In this document: positions 12,036-22,275 of the stretch, one piece after another
How positions within the stretch are numbered: the first letter of the stretch is position 1
Layout: each line of letters begins with the position of its first letter
Assembly: GCA_963920575.1 (NCBI GenBank)
Contig: OY986971.1
Span: forward strand, 7,442,779-7,506,778
DNA from: Narthecium ossifragum
Taxonomy: Eukaryota > Streptophyta > Magnoliopsida > Dioscoreales > Nartheciaceae
Length of the DNA stretch: 64,000 bases
Direction of reading: 5' to 3'
Made by a program: the position numbers and the translations under genes
The notes under the pieces: generated by a model
What the model was told of the DNA's origin: nothing
Database searches by the model: none
What the model saw: only the letters and a program-made list of their open reading frames with translations

Positions 12036-13262
12036 TGTTAGAACGGAAATCTAACCGTTGACCGGTCAAATAATCAAGGTCAAAATCTATTCCACACTTA
12101 ACTATCAGATGATTGTAGTTAAGTTCTACTCCTTCAAACGACACTCGAATCAGAGATGTCAACTTAAATGGAAACCTAGATTAGACCTAATTTTATAATC
12201 TAATTAAAACTAATTATTAGGATTAACTTAAAATAATCTAAATTAACTTACTGAAAGCCTTAAATTATCTAAGATTATGAAATTATTTAAAGAAAATATT
12301 AAAGATCAACCTAAATTAATAAATCCAGGGAAAACGTATTTAAATCTATTCATTAACTTAATCTAATCTATGAAATAAAGGCTCCTAATATTAAATTAAT
12401 CTAAAGAAATAAATTAAAGAAAGTTCTAAGTAATGAATAAGGAAACCGAACAATCTAAACCTAGATTATCCATCTAAAACAGTAATCTAAACCATTTAAA
12501 GAAAGAAAGATTAACTAGTAATTAAATAAACGATGCCATTGCATTAAAGAAATCAATTTACAGGAACAGTAAATATAATGAAAGAACAGAAGGAAATCCA
12601 GGCACGTAGGCTCTGTGTTTGGTTTGCGAGAGAGATTACATGGTGAAAGAAGAAGATTATTTATACTAGAGCAGTTGGATAACTTCTGCTGAGTACGTTC
12701 TCCACGATCTTCCGTCTTTCACTCTTGATTTGTCGCGTGTCCTATGTTCTCCGATATTTCCTCGTTTCTTCATTATCATGTTCTGGCCGATAACGATTGC
12801 GTCTGGGCGATAACCTTCTGGCCGATGACGGTTGTGTCGGGTTGGTGAGCTTGTGTATGTAACGTCATCTTCCTTGATTGGTGTTCTCTCTTATTTCATT
12901 TCTTCATCGTCCAAAGCTGACATCTTGCAGTCTATGAATGGACTAAGTCTTTGGCCGATAACCTGTGATCGCTTTTGGTCGATAAACTTCTTGTGTAAGG
13001 AAGATCATCATTCTTAGTCAACAATATCATCGGTCTTAAATCATCATCGCTCTTGATTGATGGTTTATTTATGTGAAAACAATCATCATTCTTGATTGAT
13101 GATTCTTCTCTTTGGGCGATGAACTTCTCTGAGCGATATCATTCTTAGGGTGATGATTTTATCTCTGAGCGATATCGCTGAATTGGGTTTGAAAGTCTGT
13201 CGGCCATATTTATTATGCTGACATATTAATCATTGTTTGGTTAGCCATTATATTGGCTAACA
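12036..13262 (-). repeat. 5' LTR of the PMD element
   Basis: This is the right copy of the pair, 1,227 bp. It adjoins the primer site and therefore carries the promoter of the element's own RNA. The TATA motif is on the minus strand near 12,657-12,667. The last codons of the antisense PMD frame run across the primer site and stop at 12,039-12,041 inside this LTR. Confidence 0.9.
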
Positions 13263-13342
13263 CTAACCTTAAATTGCAAGAGAGAGAAATATTTTTGATT
13301 TATTTTGGTTATCTCTATCATTTATTCCTTGATTTATTTTTA

Positions 13343-13918
13343 GTCCAAAAAACAGTTTAGTACCCTGTAGTTTCCTAGTTTTGTAGTTTAGTACCACGTA
13401 TTTTAAAAATTATAAAAAAATGTTCGAAGTTACATAATAGTTGCAGTTTAGTACCCATCATCCGACGCCGTTACATATTTTAAGGCCAAAAAGCACATTG
13501 GCACCTTGTAGTTAAAAATTTTTGCATTTTTGTACCACGTTTAAAAATTACAAAAAAATGCCTGAAGTTACAAAACTTAGAGAATTTTTAACCTGAGTTT
13601 ATACTTGGAGCATATTTAACTTGGAGCATTTGTAGTTTAGTACCACATTGTTTAAAAGTACTTTGGATCCAAAATGACCAGTTTTGTAACTTCAGGCATT
13701 TTTTTATAATTTTTAAACAACGTGATACTAAATTGCAAAATTTTTAAACTACAAGGTGCGAAAGTACTTCTTTGCTTTAAAATATGTAACGGCGTCGGAT
13801 GATGGGTACTAAACTGCAACTATTATGTAACTTGGAATATTTTTTTTATAATTCTGAAAGTACGTGGTACTAAACTGCAAAACTGGAAAACTACAGGGTA
13901 CTGAACTGCTTTTTAGCC
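13343..13918. mobile_element. Fold-back MITE with 9-bp target duplication (Mutator-like)
   Basis: Long imperfect inverted arms start around 'CAGTTTAGTACCCTGTAG' on the left and the reverse complement CTACAGGGTACTGAACTG on the right, and similarity continues through most of the unit. TTATTTTTA occurs at 13,334-13,342 and again at 13,919-13,927. Nine-base duplications with long inverted arms point to a Mutator-like non-autonomous element. No coding sequence. Confidence 0.8.
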
Positions 13919-14465
13919 TTATTTTTATGACTAAGTATAATTGAGAACAATTACATTTAAGTTGGAGGTAGCATTCATGATTTGATGTGCATAGTTTTTC
14001 TCATAACCGATATTATACACCCTTGAGTTATGTCATGAAAATGACATTGTGATATTTATTGATGAAAGATGCTTGATTTAGAAATGTATTTTATGATTTA
14101 CTCTAATTCTCGTATGGAATATAATAAATAACTAAATTTTTACTATGCATGATATTATTTCTATATTTCAACACTTTTGCCATGAATTGAGGATGACTTG
14201 ACATATTCCAATGCACATATTCACTTCCACATGTTCATGAGTTGAGATTAAATTCTAAGTATGATGTTATGATGGATTTATGATCTTATGCTATGTTAAA
14301 TGAAAGTATGCAATCATGTGAAAAGAAAAAGAAAAAAAAGGTTTCATACTTATTAACCAGGCAAGGTGCCTAATAAGATGTGTTGTTCACGTAAAACAGT
14401 TGAAATTGCTGAAAAATGACTAGTTATGATTTGTAGCATTCATGGTTTGAGCATTAGAGTCTAAA

Positions 14466-14838
14466 GGCCACGTTAGTTTCATGGGATAGGATATGGGTGG
14501 ATATAATCTCCCGAAAGATTGTATCCTGGGATATATTCTCCCAGGAGATGATGTGAGGGGTTAAACGCTTCTCTCCTGTTTGGTAAGACAAACGATAAGG
14601 TGGGAAAAGATTTAATCAAATATTTAAACTTTTTTATTTTTTAATCCAATGGATCTTATCTCATGGGATTACATATCCCACCTCCCCCATGGGATTATTT
14701 TATCCCATGTACATGGGATATGGAGTTCCAATGGGATAATTTATCCAATGCCTAAAATTACACCAAACATAGGATAAAATGGGGTCCACGGGATTACTAA
14801 TCCTATCCCATCTATAATACCACGAAACAAATAAGCCC
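14466..14838. mobile_element. MITE-like inverted repeat, possibly Harbinger-like
   Basis: The ends GGCCACGTTAGTTTCATGG and CCACGAAACAAATAAGCCC are imperfect inverted repeats, and 'ATGGGATAGGAT' on the left matches 'ATCCTATCCCAT' on the right. AAA flanks both sides, which would be a weak 3-bp duplication. The superfamily is uncertain. Confidence 0.6.
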
Positions 14839-15480
14839 AAAGGGTGTTCTACACCTAGTCATATGATTTCGGAGTCACTGGCTTGAACCTTGCTACATTG
14901 ACCATGAAGAAAGCTTAAGGAATCATAACATTACACATGCCATTGAAAAAAAAGAAGAAACAAAAGAAAAAAGAAAAGAAAAAAAGATTGCAGAGTGGTG
15001 AATGCAAATATATAAGTGGCTAAGTTCGTATCCTTGAATGGTTGAAGTGTTTGGATATAATTGATACTCTAAGACATGTAAAACCCTTTTCACATACTTG
15101 GGTTCTTGGAGTTGTTCTTAATTGTGGTTAAATATGTTGAAGTGTTCGAAATGTGTTTGGCATGCATTGATTTGGTATTGTTTTATCTTACTATGAGGTA
15201 AAAGAATAAATTCATGGGTTTGATTTCTATTTCATGCATTAGAGTTTATGAATATTGTGATTGATTTCTAATTGCTCTAGGGTTGAATAGATGTTTGTGG
15301 ATATCATCACTGCAAACCCTCGTGAGACTATAACTCATCCACTGAGATAATCAAGGGGTTTAAAGACTTGTTGCATATGCTAAGTGTAATCGTGAGACCT
15401 ACGAAAGTGGCTAGTTAAATTTATTACTTTTTTTTAATTTTTTCTTTGCTTGAGAACTAGCAAAGTGTAAGTTAGGAGTG

Positions 15481-16832
15481 TGATGAGTCACGAATTATGC
15501 ATAATTAAACCCCCTAAATTACCTTTGTTGGCGTAAGAGTAGGTGTATTTGATATCATATTATTTGATTTCAGGTCTAGGTATGATTTGAGAAGAAATAC
15601 AAGAAATTCAGCCAAAAGTCATTAAACTCTACTAAAGGACAATCTCATCGACTGTTTGGAAATAAATCACCAAAATTCATAAAACAATTCAAAAAATTCT
15701 AAACTTCTGGGAGATTGAAGAAGATTTGTTGAGCTACAACTTTCATGTTGAATATTTTATGAGATTATCTATACATTTGTGTCAGATTTGAAGTAAACAC
15801 AGATTTATAGAAGCTGGAATAAAACGCTACAAAATTAATTGCTGCCACATAAACCGACCTAGCCTTGCTGACCGAGCCAATCGATCGCTTCGCTGATGTC
15901 ACAAGTACGAAAATTAGGAAAATTAGAGTTTATGTTCAATTATGACCCATTAACCCTATTCCGGGATTGCAACTATAAATAAGGTTATTCGAGGTCGAGT
16001 TTATCATCTTTTTGACTATTTTTAGAGAAGGAAAGAGGAGACGGTGAGGGGACGGACGGCGATAGCTTTCTTCCGTGATCCGATGGCCTTCATTCACAAG
16101 ATGAGTGGCTAACTTCTTGTACTTAGGGATATTATGAAACCCTAGTTTAGTTTTGGTCTTTTCTTTAGTTTGATTCTTGTGAACTTCCAGATGCATGATC
16201 ATGTAAATACGGTTTTATTGATTAGAGATTTGAAAGTGGAGAGCTCCCTTGAAGTACTTTTAGTCGTGCAAGATTTCTGTGATTTTTTGTATAGATTTAT
16301 GAGATGGTTTTCATTAAATGTTTGGTTTGCCTTTGAGATAGGCTATGCTAAACAAAGATAGGTTGTACCAAGGTCATTAGGAGTAGTATAACTTAAGATA
16401 ATCGTACGACCAAAGACAATCTATGCCAAGCGAAGATAGGTTATGCCGTTGAGAACATTAACATTCTTTTAAGGATTCATGTGAGTTTGTAGCCATATGA
16501 TCCAAAATATTGAGAGAAGGGAACACGATGATAACTAAAGAAGACTAATAACGAAAATAGGATGTACTGAGTAATTCCTAAGTAACTACTTCATTGATTC
16601 AAATCGATCAACTTTTTATTTCTTTTCTTAGTCAATTTAGATAATTAAACTCCATCTTTGATTCTTTTTGCTTAGATCTAGGGTTTTGAGAATTGATTTC
16701 AATTTCCAACGATTTTCCCAGTGTTTCGACTCCGGACTTCAATACTATTCTACACTATAGTTTAGTAATAGAATAATGATTAGTTTGATTAAAGTTTGCT
16801 GCTATTTAACGACACCATTTTACGAATGATCA
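15481..16832 (+). repeat. 3' LTR of the Athila-type element
   Basis: It begins TGATGAGTCA and ends GAATGATCA and is about 1,352 bp long. It matches 1,000-2,398 throughout. CTACT follows at 16,833-16,837. Confidence 0.85.
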
Positions 16833-16837
16833 CTACT

Positions 16838-17029
16838 CCACCTTTTATTTTGTGTGGGTCCTACCCTTTTATAACCCCCATACAAGGCTACAAGCTAGAG
16901 TCCAAGTAGGAGAGAGCCTGAGAAGTCCAACTTCACTTGGACTCTTTCTTTTACACAAGCTTACCAATAAATGATTCCAATTTGGGATCTAATGGAGGAG
17001 AGACTTCTAATTTGAATCATATTCCAGCA
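16838..17029 (-). repeat. Left LTR of the outer Copia-type element, second part
   Basis: It resumes after the Athila insertion with the 'GGGTCCTACCCTTTTATAAC' block and ends ATTCCAGCA, matching 23,900-24,042 plus 25,372-25,397. Confidence 0.75.
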
Positions 17030-17420
17030 ATCTCCACCTTGACTCAAATTCTATAATCATAAGAAGTGCTATAGTTTGATTTCTCTCCATACCATGCACC
17101 CTCTCTCTGGGGCCTTCATCCACCAGCGCCACTGTATGTGGGCTAAGTCTAGGCAATTCCTGAACTTCTTCCTAAATAATGTTTTCATCATTATATCTGG
17201 TACATCCCTCCTAGAGGAAACCGTCTCCATCTGGATCTTATCTTCAAACATCAAATTGTTCAAGCATATAGTTTTCATGGCCGCTACTATTTTGAATTTA
17301 TTTTGCTTCTTTAATGAAGTATTCTCATTGCTCACACAGACCCAATTGCACCATATCGATGTCTTTCCCTTGAGTAGCATTATCTAATCCCAAGTCTGAT
17401 TTATATTTAGTGACACCATC
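17030..17420 (-). other. Internal remnant of the outer Copia-type element, left part
   Basis: It begins with the polypurine tract (minus strand AAGGTGGAGAT) next to the LTR. Open frames exist on both strands (17,069-17,387) but neither shows a retrotransposon domain. I see no gene. Confidence 0.5.
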
Positions 17421-17560
17421 TGTTAGCCCTAATATTGTTTTAATGATGTCAATATATGTTTGATGATAAAACATTGGTTTAATATTTATATCCCTTAATT
17501 TGGAAATCATTAAGTTCAATATTTATATGATTTTGTACTTGAAGTCGATGCGACGGTTGA

Positions 17561-19666
17561 TGTGAGGACATGTCCCTCTATTCCTGTAGCTCGTTGTTGA
17601 CCACAAGGGCAATTTGGTAAATTGCGCCTTGTCGGCTTGTTTCACACCTGCGTGTGCACACACTGACCTTGATTGTGTATGTGTTTGATTAGAAATGTTA
17701 GGTGGACCCGGAATCGAAAGATCCAGGATGCACTAGGGAGTGTTGGCCGCCAGTGGAGTTCGGATCGATCCAAGGTGAAGTTTGGATCGATCCCACTTGA
17801 ACTGGGGCTTCCGTATAAGAGCGGACGTGATGCTTCCTTTCTCTCCGATTCCGCTGCAATTGGGCTTAGATCCGGCGAAATCTTGAGAGGATTTAGGAAG
17901 ATCCAAGGATTGTCTTCGTGGATTCAAGTGGATCTTGTCGAGGTAGGGTTTCTACCTACGAATTTGGTTGGGTTTTCTCGTGTTCTTGGTCGTTTTTGCC
18001 GAATTTGGGTTTGTTTTGAGTAGATCTCCATGTATAAGTGATGGTTTTCGATTTTGAAGCCATGAGTAGCTTCTTAAGCATCAGATCTACCAACCCATCA
18101 AGTTTGGTGAAGTTTGGTTTGGTTTTCCGGCCGTGATCACCGTCGGAAGTTGGTTGGAGGGTCGGTTTGGATCGATCCAAGTGGATATTGAATCGATCCC
18201 AGTTGCACTCAAGATGGTCTGTTCACTGGTGGAAGTTGGATCGATCCATGGATTGATCCCGTGTTTCCCAGGAACAATGTCTGAGGGTAACAGAGATTGG
18301 TTTTCTTGGTTTGTCCGAGTCGGATCGATCCGAGGGCAAGTCGGATCGATTTGAGGACAAGTTGGATCGATCCAACGTGCACCAGAATGCGTCTTTGAGG
18401 CTGTTTTGCCCGTGGGGCTTCGTATGTATGCGGTTTTGGCGGTCTTACCCATGGGGCTTGCCATGATAATTTGTTTGCCGCTTTAATGACATGTTTAGTG
18501 ATATTGCTATAAACTACTGTGTGTTACCGCTTTGTGGTTGAACCGGGAGAGCGATGACTCCCGGGATTGTGTAAAATAAATGGGCTGACTGTATGCCCTT
18601 TATCGCTTTGTGGTTAACCGAGGGAGTCATGACCCTCGAGAATGTTTAGTATAAATGGGCCGAAGGTGTGCCCTTGTTTGTTGCATGTTTATACTGTTGT
18701 ATTGCCTACCTTCTTGTGCATTAGAGGCATGTTAGGTTAGGCGTGGGCGGTGGTTGACCGTCGATCCGGGCTCTCGGGTAGCTCGGATCTAGACTCCAGT
18801 ATCTTTTGCTAAGAGGTGGATGTCGTTACCCCGACATGTGTCGACGTGTCCACCCTGTGTTAGGGATTGTCGGAGGTGGTCCGTCCTTGAATAGTGGCTG
18901 TCAGAGGGACGTATTTTGGACAGGAACCCTAGGGGTATCGATGGGATTTATGGGCTCCCTGGCAAGCCTTAGCTTTGATTTGGAGTCTAGAGGTCGGGTT
19001 AGCTCTGTGGTTTTGAGTACTGAGAGTTGGTTGTCATAACCATGGTAGTTCCGCCAAGTGTGGAGATCCCGCTTGGAGAGGGGTGTCCTACTGGTATCGT
19101 CATGTCCGCCCTGTATCAGGGATTGTCGGAGGTGTCCATCCTTGAACAGTGGTTGTCGGAGGGATATACTTTGGACAGGTACCCTTCGGGTTATTGACGG
19201 GATTTATGGGGTTCTTGGCAGGCTTCAGTACTTGGCACATAGTTAGTTCAGTTGCAGTCTCCCCTTCCTTGTGTGTGTATCATAGAGTAGAACCCTGTTG
19301 AGCTAGTGCTCACTCCTACCCGGGCTGCGATTGCAGGTGCAGGTGCCAGCTCTCCTTCGGTGGGCCCCAGCTGCTCGTCGACGTCAGGACATGCTTGAGG
19401 GTCAGGATGGCTTCTGCTGTGCTTTTCGGGAGTCTGCTGATGATGTAACTTTTTGAGTTTTTTAATATCTTTTGTACATGAGGACTGATATATGTAAGCC
19501 TTGTATGTAACTCTGATGTATGTACAGTTTTGAAATAGCTAATGTTAGATTTACTTCTATCCTCTGATTGTTTATTGTAATTGTTTCCGCCAGTCTGATG
19601 TTAGTAGATGTAGGAACCCCCCCTCGTGTCTCGGTCTGGAAGGGTTTTCTGGGTCGGGGCGCGACA
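17561..19666 (+). mobile_element. Solo Gypsy (Tekay/Del-like) LTR
   Basis: It starts TGTGAGGACATG and ends GGGTCGGGGCGCGACA, typical of this LTR group. The flanks are GTTGA (17,556-17,560) and GCTGA (19,667-19,671). The other LTR of the host element has GCGACAGTTGATGCACGGA uninterrupted at about 22,406, which proves the insertion point and shows that GTTGA was the original target. Five perfect GGATCGATCC palindromes lie between 17,762 and 18,373. Related LTRs are at 27.2-29.5, 37.98-41.16, 44.2-46.5 and 50.0-52.4 kb. Confidence 0.85.
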
Positions 19667-19699
19667 GCTGATGCACGGATCGATCCGTGCATCAGCTGT
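19664..19699. repeat. 36-bp perfect palindrome
   Basis: The sequence ACAGCTGATGCACGGATC and its exact reverse complement meet at 19,681/19,682; with one mismatch the symmetry extends to 42 bp. It straddles the solo LTR end, but most of it (from 19,667) belongs to the host LTR. The partner LTR at about 22,412 has lost the right arm. Confidence 0.9.
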
Positions 19700-20533
19700 T
19701 GCATCGACCGTGGAGTCTGGCGGTTGATGGATGGATCAATAACGGAGGTTAATGTTGCGACGGTTGATGTGACGGTCGACCGCGACCTATGCAGCTTGTT
19801 GTGTTGAAGCGACGGTCGAACTAGGCGTCGGCCTTGAGAAGCAGTTTTCACAACAAAGGCTCATGGACGATGTGACGGTCGACCATGAAGCTTGAAAATG
19901 TTGATAGGGAGATCAACCGCAGCTCAAGAAGAACGTGACGGACGATGTGGCGGACGATACGACGGTCGACCGTCAGTCAGGAAACTAGCCATTAAAGAGT
20001 CGTTGTAGAAATGCAAAGTAGCCGTTGAAAGCTACTTTTTGAGGCCAGAAAGCTCAAGTATATATGGGAAGATGCAACAAACATGGTGCAAGACAAATTA
20101 GTATACATTATAACAAGTTTTAGTCTTCTTTTGAGAGCTTTAATCTTTGTAAAACTACTTTAAGTTGTGAAGTAGACTTTATAAGAGATTTTCAAAAGTG
20201 AGTTTGGAGAGATTGTAAGGTTTCCAAGCACCCATAAGCTTGGTGGATAGGTTGGCAAGCACCCGAAAACTTGTGGACAACTTGTAAGAGGTCTGGCAAG
20301 TAGTGGAACCTCAATGAGGCCTTTGAGTGAAGTGGACGTAGGTAAGGTTTGTCGAACCACTATAAAAATCTAGTGCAATCTCCCTTAACTCTCATCTCAT
20401 CCTTCTATTTAATTGTTTTATTTTTCATTCATTTCATTTACCAGCATATGGGTTATTAGACTCCTCCTCTCTAGGTTTCCATAATTGATTTTCTTTTATA
20501 AGGCCTAAGACCAACCCTCTTTTAGACCTTCAA

Positions 20534-20550
20534 TTGGTATCAGAACAAGG
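20534..20550 (+). other. Primer-binding site of the gag-only Copia element
   Basis: TTGGTATCAGAACAAGG follows the LTR end CA by one base. It matches the initiator-methionine tRNA primer site used by Copia elements. Confidence 0.85.
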
Positions 20551-20597
20551 TCTTTATTTTCTAGGTTTAATGACCCTTAGAGGATCCAAAATTGATA

Positions 20598-21608
20598 TGG
20601 AAAACATAGAGGGACAATCTACCAATAGGCCACCCTACTTGAATGGATCCAACTATACATATTGGAATAATAGAATGGAGATATTTATCAAATTCATGGA
20701 TTATGAAGCATGCATGGTTATTGAGGATGGTCCAACTATTCCTACTAAAATTCATGAAGGAAAAGAAGTGCCTAAGTCTAAGACTGAGCTCACTCGTGCC
20801 GATTTGAAAAATTGCAAGTTGATGCCAAAGCCAAAAAATTTCTATTTTGTGCCCTTAGCTTAAATGAATTCAATAGAATTTCGGCTTGTAAATCGGCTAA
20901 GGAAATATGGGAAAAACTTGAGGTTGCCTATGAGAGAACAAGCCGAGTTAAGGAGTCTAAGATTAGCATGTTGTTTATGATTATGAATTATTTTGCATGA
21001 AGGATGATGAGTCTATAAACGAAATGTCTACTCGCTTTACCGATATTATTAATGTGTTTGAATCTCTTGGCAAAGTCTAAGCTAATGATGAGATTGTGAG
21101 AAAGATCCTTAGCTGTCTACCTAAGACATGGGATCCCAAGGTGACGGCTATCGAAGAAGCTAACGATTTATCAAAGCTGTCCCTTGACAAGCTCATGGGT
21201 TCTCTCATGACATATGAGATGAATTTGGAGAGGAGCATTGGTGAAGAGAGGAAGAAAAATAAAACCATTGCCCTCAAATCCACATACAAAGATTTATCTG
21301 ACTCAAGCGATGAAGATGATGATAATGAGATGCAAAAGATCTTCAAACTTCAAGGTGATAAAGCAAACTCTTCTTCTTATTTGAATAGAATTATTTGCTA
21401 TGAGTGTAAGAAACCCGGACATTACAAGCCCGATTGTCCAAAGCTCAAGAAATATTCAAAGAAGAAGAAGAAGGCCAAGGAAGAAAATAACTTGAGTTCC
21501 ACCTCCGAAGAAGATGAAGAAGAAATTGCAACCCTTTGTTTAACTGCATTTGGAGAAAAAGAAAGTAAAATGGACAAGTGGAGGCTCAAGGTATTTGAAG
21601 GTAGATAA
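20598..21608 (+). pseudogene. Copia gag pseudogene with zinc knuckle
   Basis: The frame starts at the ATG at 20,598 (ATGGAAAACATAGAGGG). The N-terminal part has the Copia gag hallmarks 'PYLNGSNYTYWNNRM' and, after a frameshift near 20,820-20,860, 'NEFNRISACKSAKEIWEKL'. A second shift or stop near 21,000 leads to a third frame (21,096-21,608) with 'RKILSCLPKTWDPKVTAI', 'LMGSLMTYEMNLE' and the CCHC knuckle CYECKKPGHYKPDC at about 21,400-21,440. It packages RNA in virus-like particles in functional relatives. The frameshifts make this copy non-functional. No protease or RT follows. Confidence 0.85.
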
Positions 21609-22275
21609 CTATTGCTATTAAAGGTAATGGAGGTATGAATTAATTTTTCATTGATAAATGATCCCTTCATTATAACTTGTTATTCCATTTTAAAAAGTTA
21701 TTTTTATGTTTAACTTCAAATGGTTTAAGAAAGTCCTTTTTGACAACTTATTTTTATAAAGATTTGAGTGCTTTTCGTTGTAAAGTGATTTTAACTCAAA
21801 TTATTAAATTGGTTATTCTAAAAAGTTCTTATCTTTCAATTGCTGGTTTAACTTGATTCCTCTCCCCCCTCCACTAATTCTTTTTGACGATGTCAAAGGG
21901 GGAGAAATATTGTGATGATTCTTGGTTTTGAAAGTTCTTGAAACTTTATATTTTCTACATACTTGAAACGTTTGGATGTTTAAAGAATTTTTTTATCTAT
22001 AATTACTGGAGATTTTATGAAAATATAATTCATGCTCAAATATCCTGTGTCATGGTTCTATACAAAGAGGTACTTATGTCAAATTTTGCACCTTCATACT
22101 TTTTCACTAATAATCAAACCTTTTATATCTTTTTAGAGACATATGACCTGTGAGCATCAGTGAAATTCACTTTAGAGCGTATTTTATGAGATAAGTGGAT
22201 GCATAAATTAAGGGAAGCTTTCATGGTTTTATCATCACAATTTAAAAGGTTGCCATCATAAAATAAGGGGGAGAT
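21609..22275 (+). other. Non-coding 3' internal region of the gag-only element
   Basis: AT-rich sequence with the stretch 'GTCAAAGGGGGAGAAAT' near 21,892 and a polypurine tract AAATAAGGGGGAGAT just before LTR2. No pol fragment is seen in any frame. Confidence 0.75.

Larger units (their letters stand above)
7014..12041 (+). pseudogene. PMD (plant mobile domain) protein gene, antisense in LTR element
   Basis: The start at 7,014 sits in a strong context (CACCATGG) after a pyrimidine-rich leader. The N-terminal part to about 8,500 reads as a plant mobile domain (PF10536 type; aminotransferase-like/MAIL-like family). It aligns with the second copy in this window around 'SFLFWSTEYNNFIFPCGT', 'LLTGLSPIGD', and 'CKFVLCLPSKKPVKGY'. 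A lysine-rich nuclear-localisation-like segment (about 8,580-8,700) follows, then two copies of a MADEV(A/V)A(G/E)NVVVE repeat (about 8,755-8,850). The last part (11,640-12,041) is a coiled coil. Candidate introns are 8,950-9,020, 9,141-9,230 and 9,680-9,759; exact joins are unsure. Breaks: a TAG near 7,713 where the other copy has Leu, a TGA near 7,843, a frameshift in an A-run near 8,152, and a solo LTR at 9,974-11,632. The family in host genomes is linked to silencing and genome maintenance; the role here is unknown. Confidence 0.75.
5403..13262 (-). mobile_element. Tat-type LTR element carrying only an antisense PMD gene
   Basis: Two near-identical LTRs (5,403-6,628 and 12,036-13,262) bound it. 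I counted by eye about 27 differences over roughly 1,226 positions, about 98% identity. Both run TGTTAG...CTAACA, so the ends do not give the strand. The strand comes from the inside. Left of 12,036 the minus strand reads TTTTTGGCACGCCCGGTGGG, a Tat-type primer site, and right of 6,628 the minus strand reads GGGGGGCAAAA, a polypurine tract. The LTR TATA motif (GTATAAATAATC) is also on the minus strand. The only gene, a PMD protein at 7,014-12,041, is on the plus strand, antisense to the element. Gag and pol are absent. The flanks CTAAA (5,398-5,402) and CTAAC (13,263-13,267) are a target duplication with one mismatch. Confidence 0.85.
13268..15480 (+). other. Non-coding internal region of the Athila-type element, right part
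   Basis: No gene is seen. It holds two non-autonomous DNA elements (13,343-13,918 and 14,466-14,838), AT-rich sequence, and a purine tract before the 3' LTR. Confidence 0.7.
1000..16832 (+). mobile_element. Athila-type Gypsy LTR element, non-autonomous, with nested insertions
   Basis: Two related LTRs (1,000-2,398 and 15,481-16,832) bound this element, and a perfect 5-bp duplication CTACT lies at 995-999 and 16,833-16,837. After the 5' LTR comes a primer site of the 'GCCATTGCCGGGGA' type, close to the GGCGCCGTTGCCGGGGA site typical of Athila and related Gypsy elements. Before the 3' LTR the sequence 'GAACTAGCAAAGTGTAAGTTAGG' type tract occupies the polypurine position. The internal region has one gag-like frame (2,836-3,975) and no protease, RT or integrase that I can find. 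The rest is non-coding or nested DNA: a PMD-bearing LTR element at 5,403-13,262 and two non-autonomous DNA elements. Confidence 0.85.
17421..20532 (+). repeat. 5' LTR of the gag-only Copia element
   Basis: About 1.0 kb of LTR split by the solo LTR at 17,561-19,666. A short AT-rich left part (17,421-17,560) and the right part (19,672-20,532) align with 22,276-23,275 in order, including 'GAAGTAGACTTTATAAGAGA' and the CAAGCACC repeats. Confidence 0.8.

Noticed and set aside
5403..13262. PMD gene as the sense gene of a plus-strand element
   Set aside because: Primer site, polypurine tract and LTR TATA motifs are all on the minus strand.
17069..17387. Overlapping 103-codon frames on both strands
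   Set aside because: Mirror frames in a remnant of the outer element, no conserved domain.
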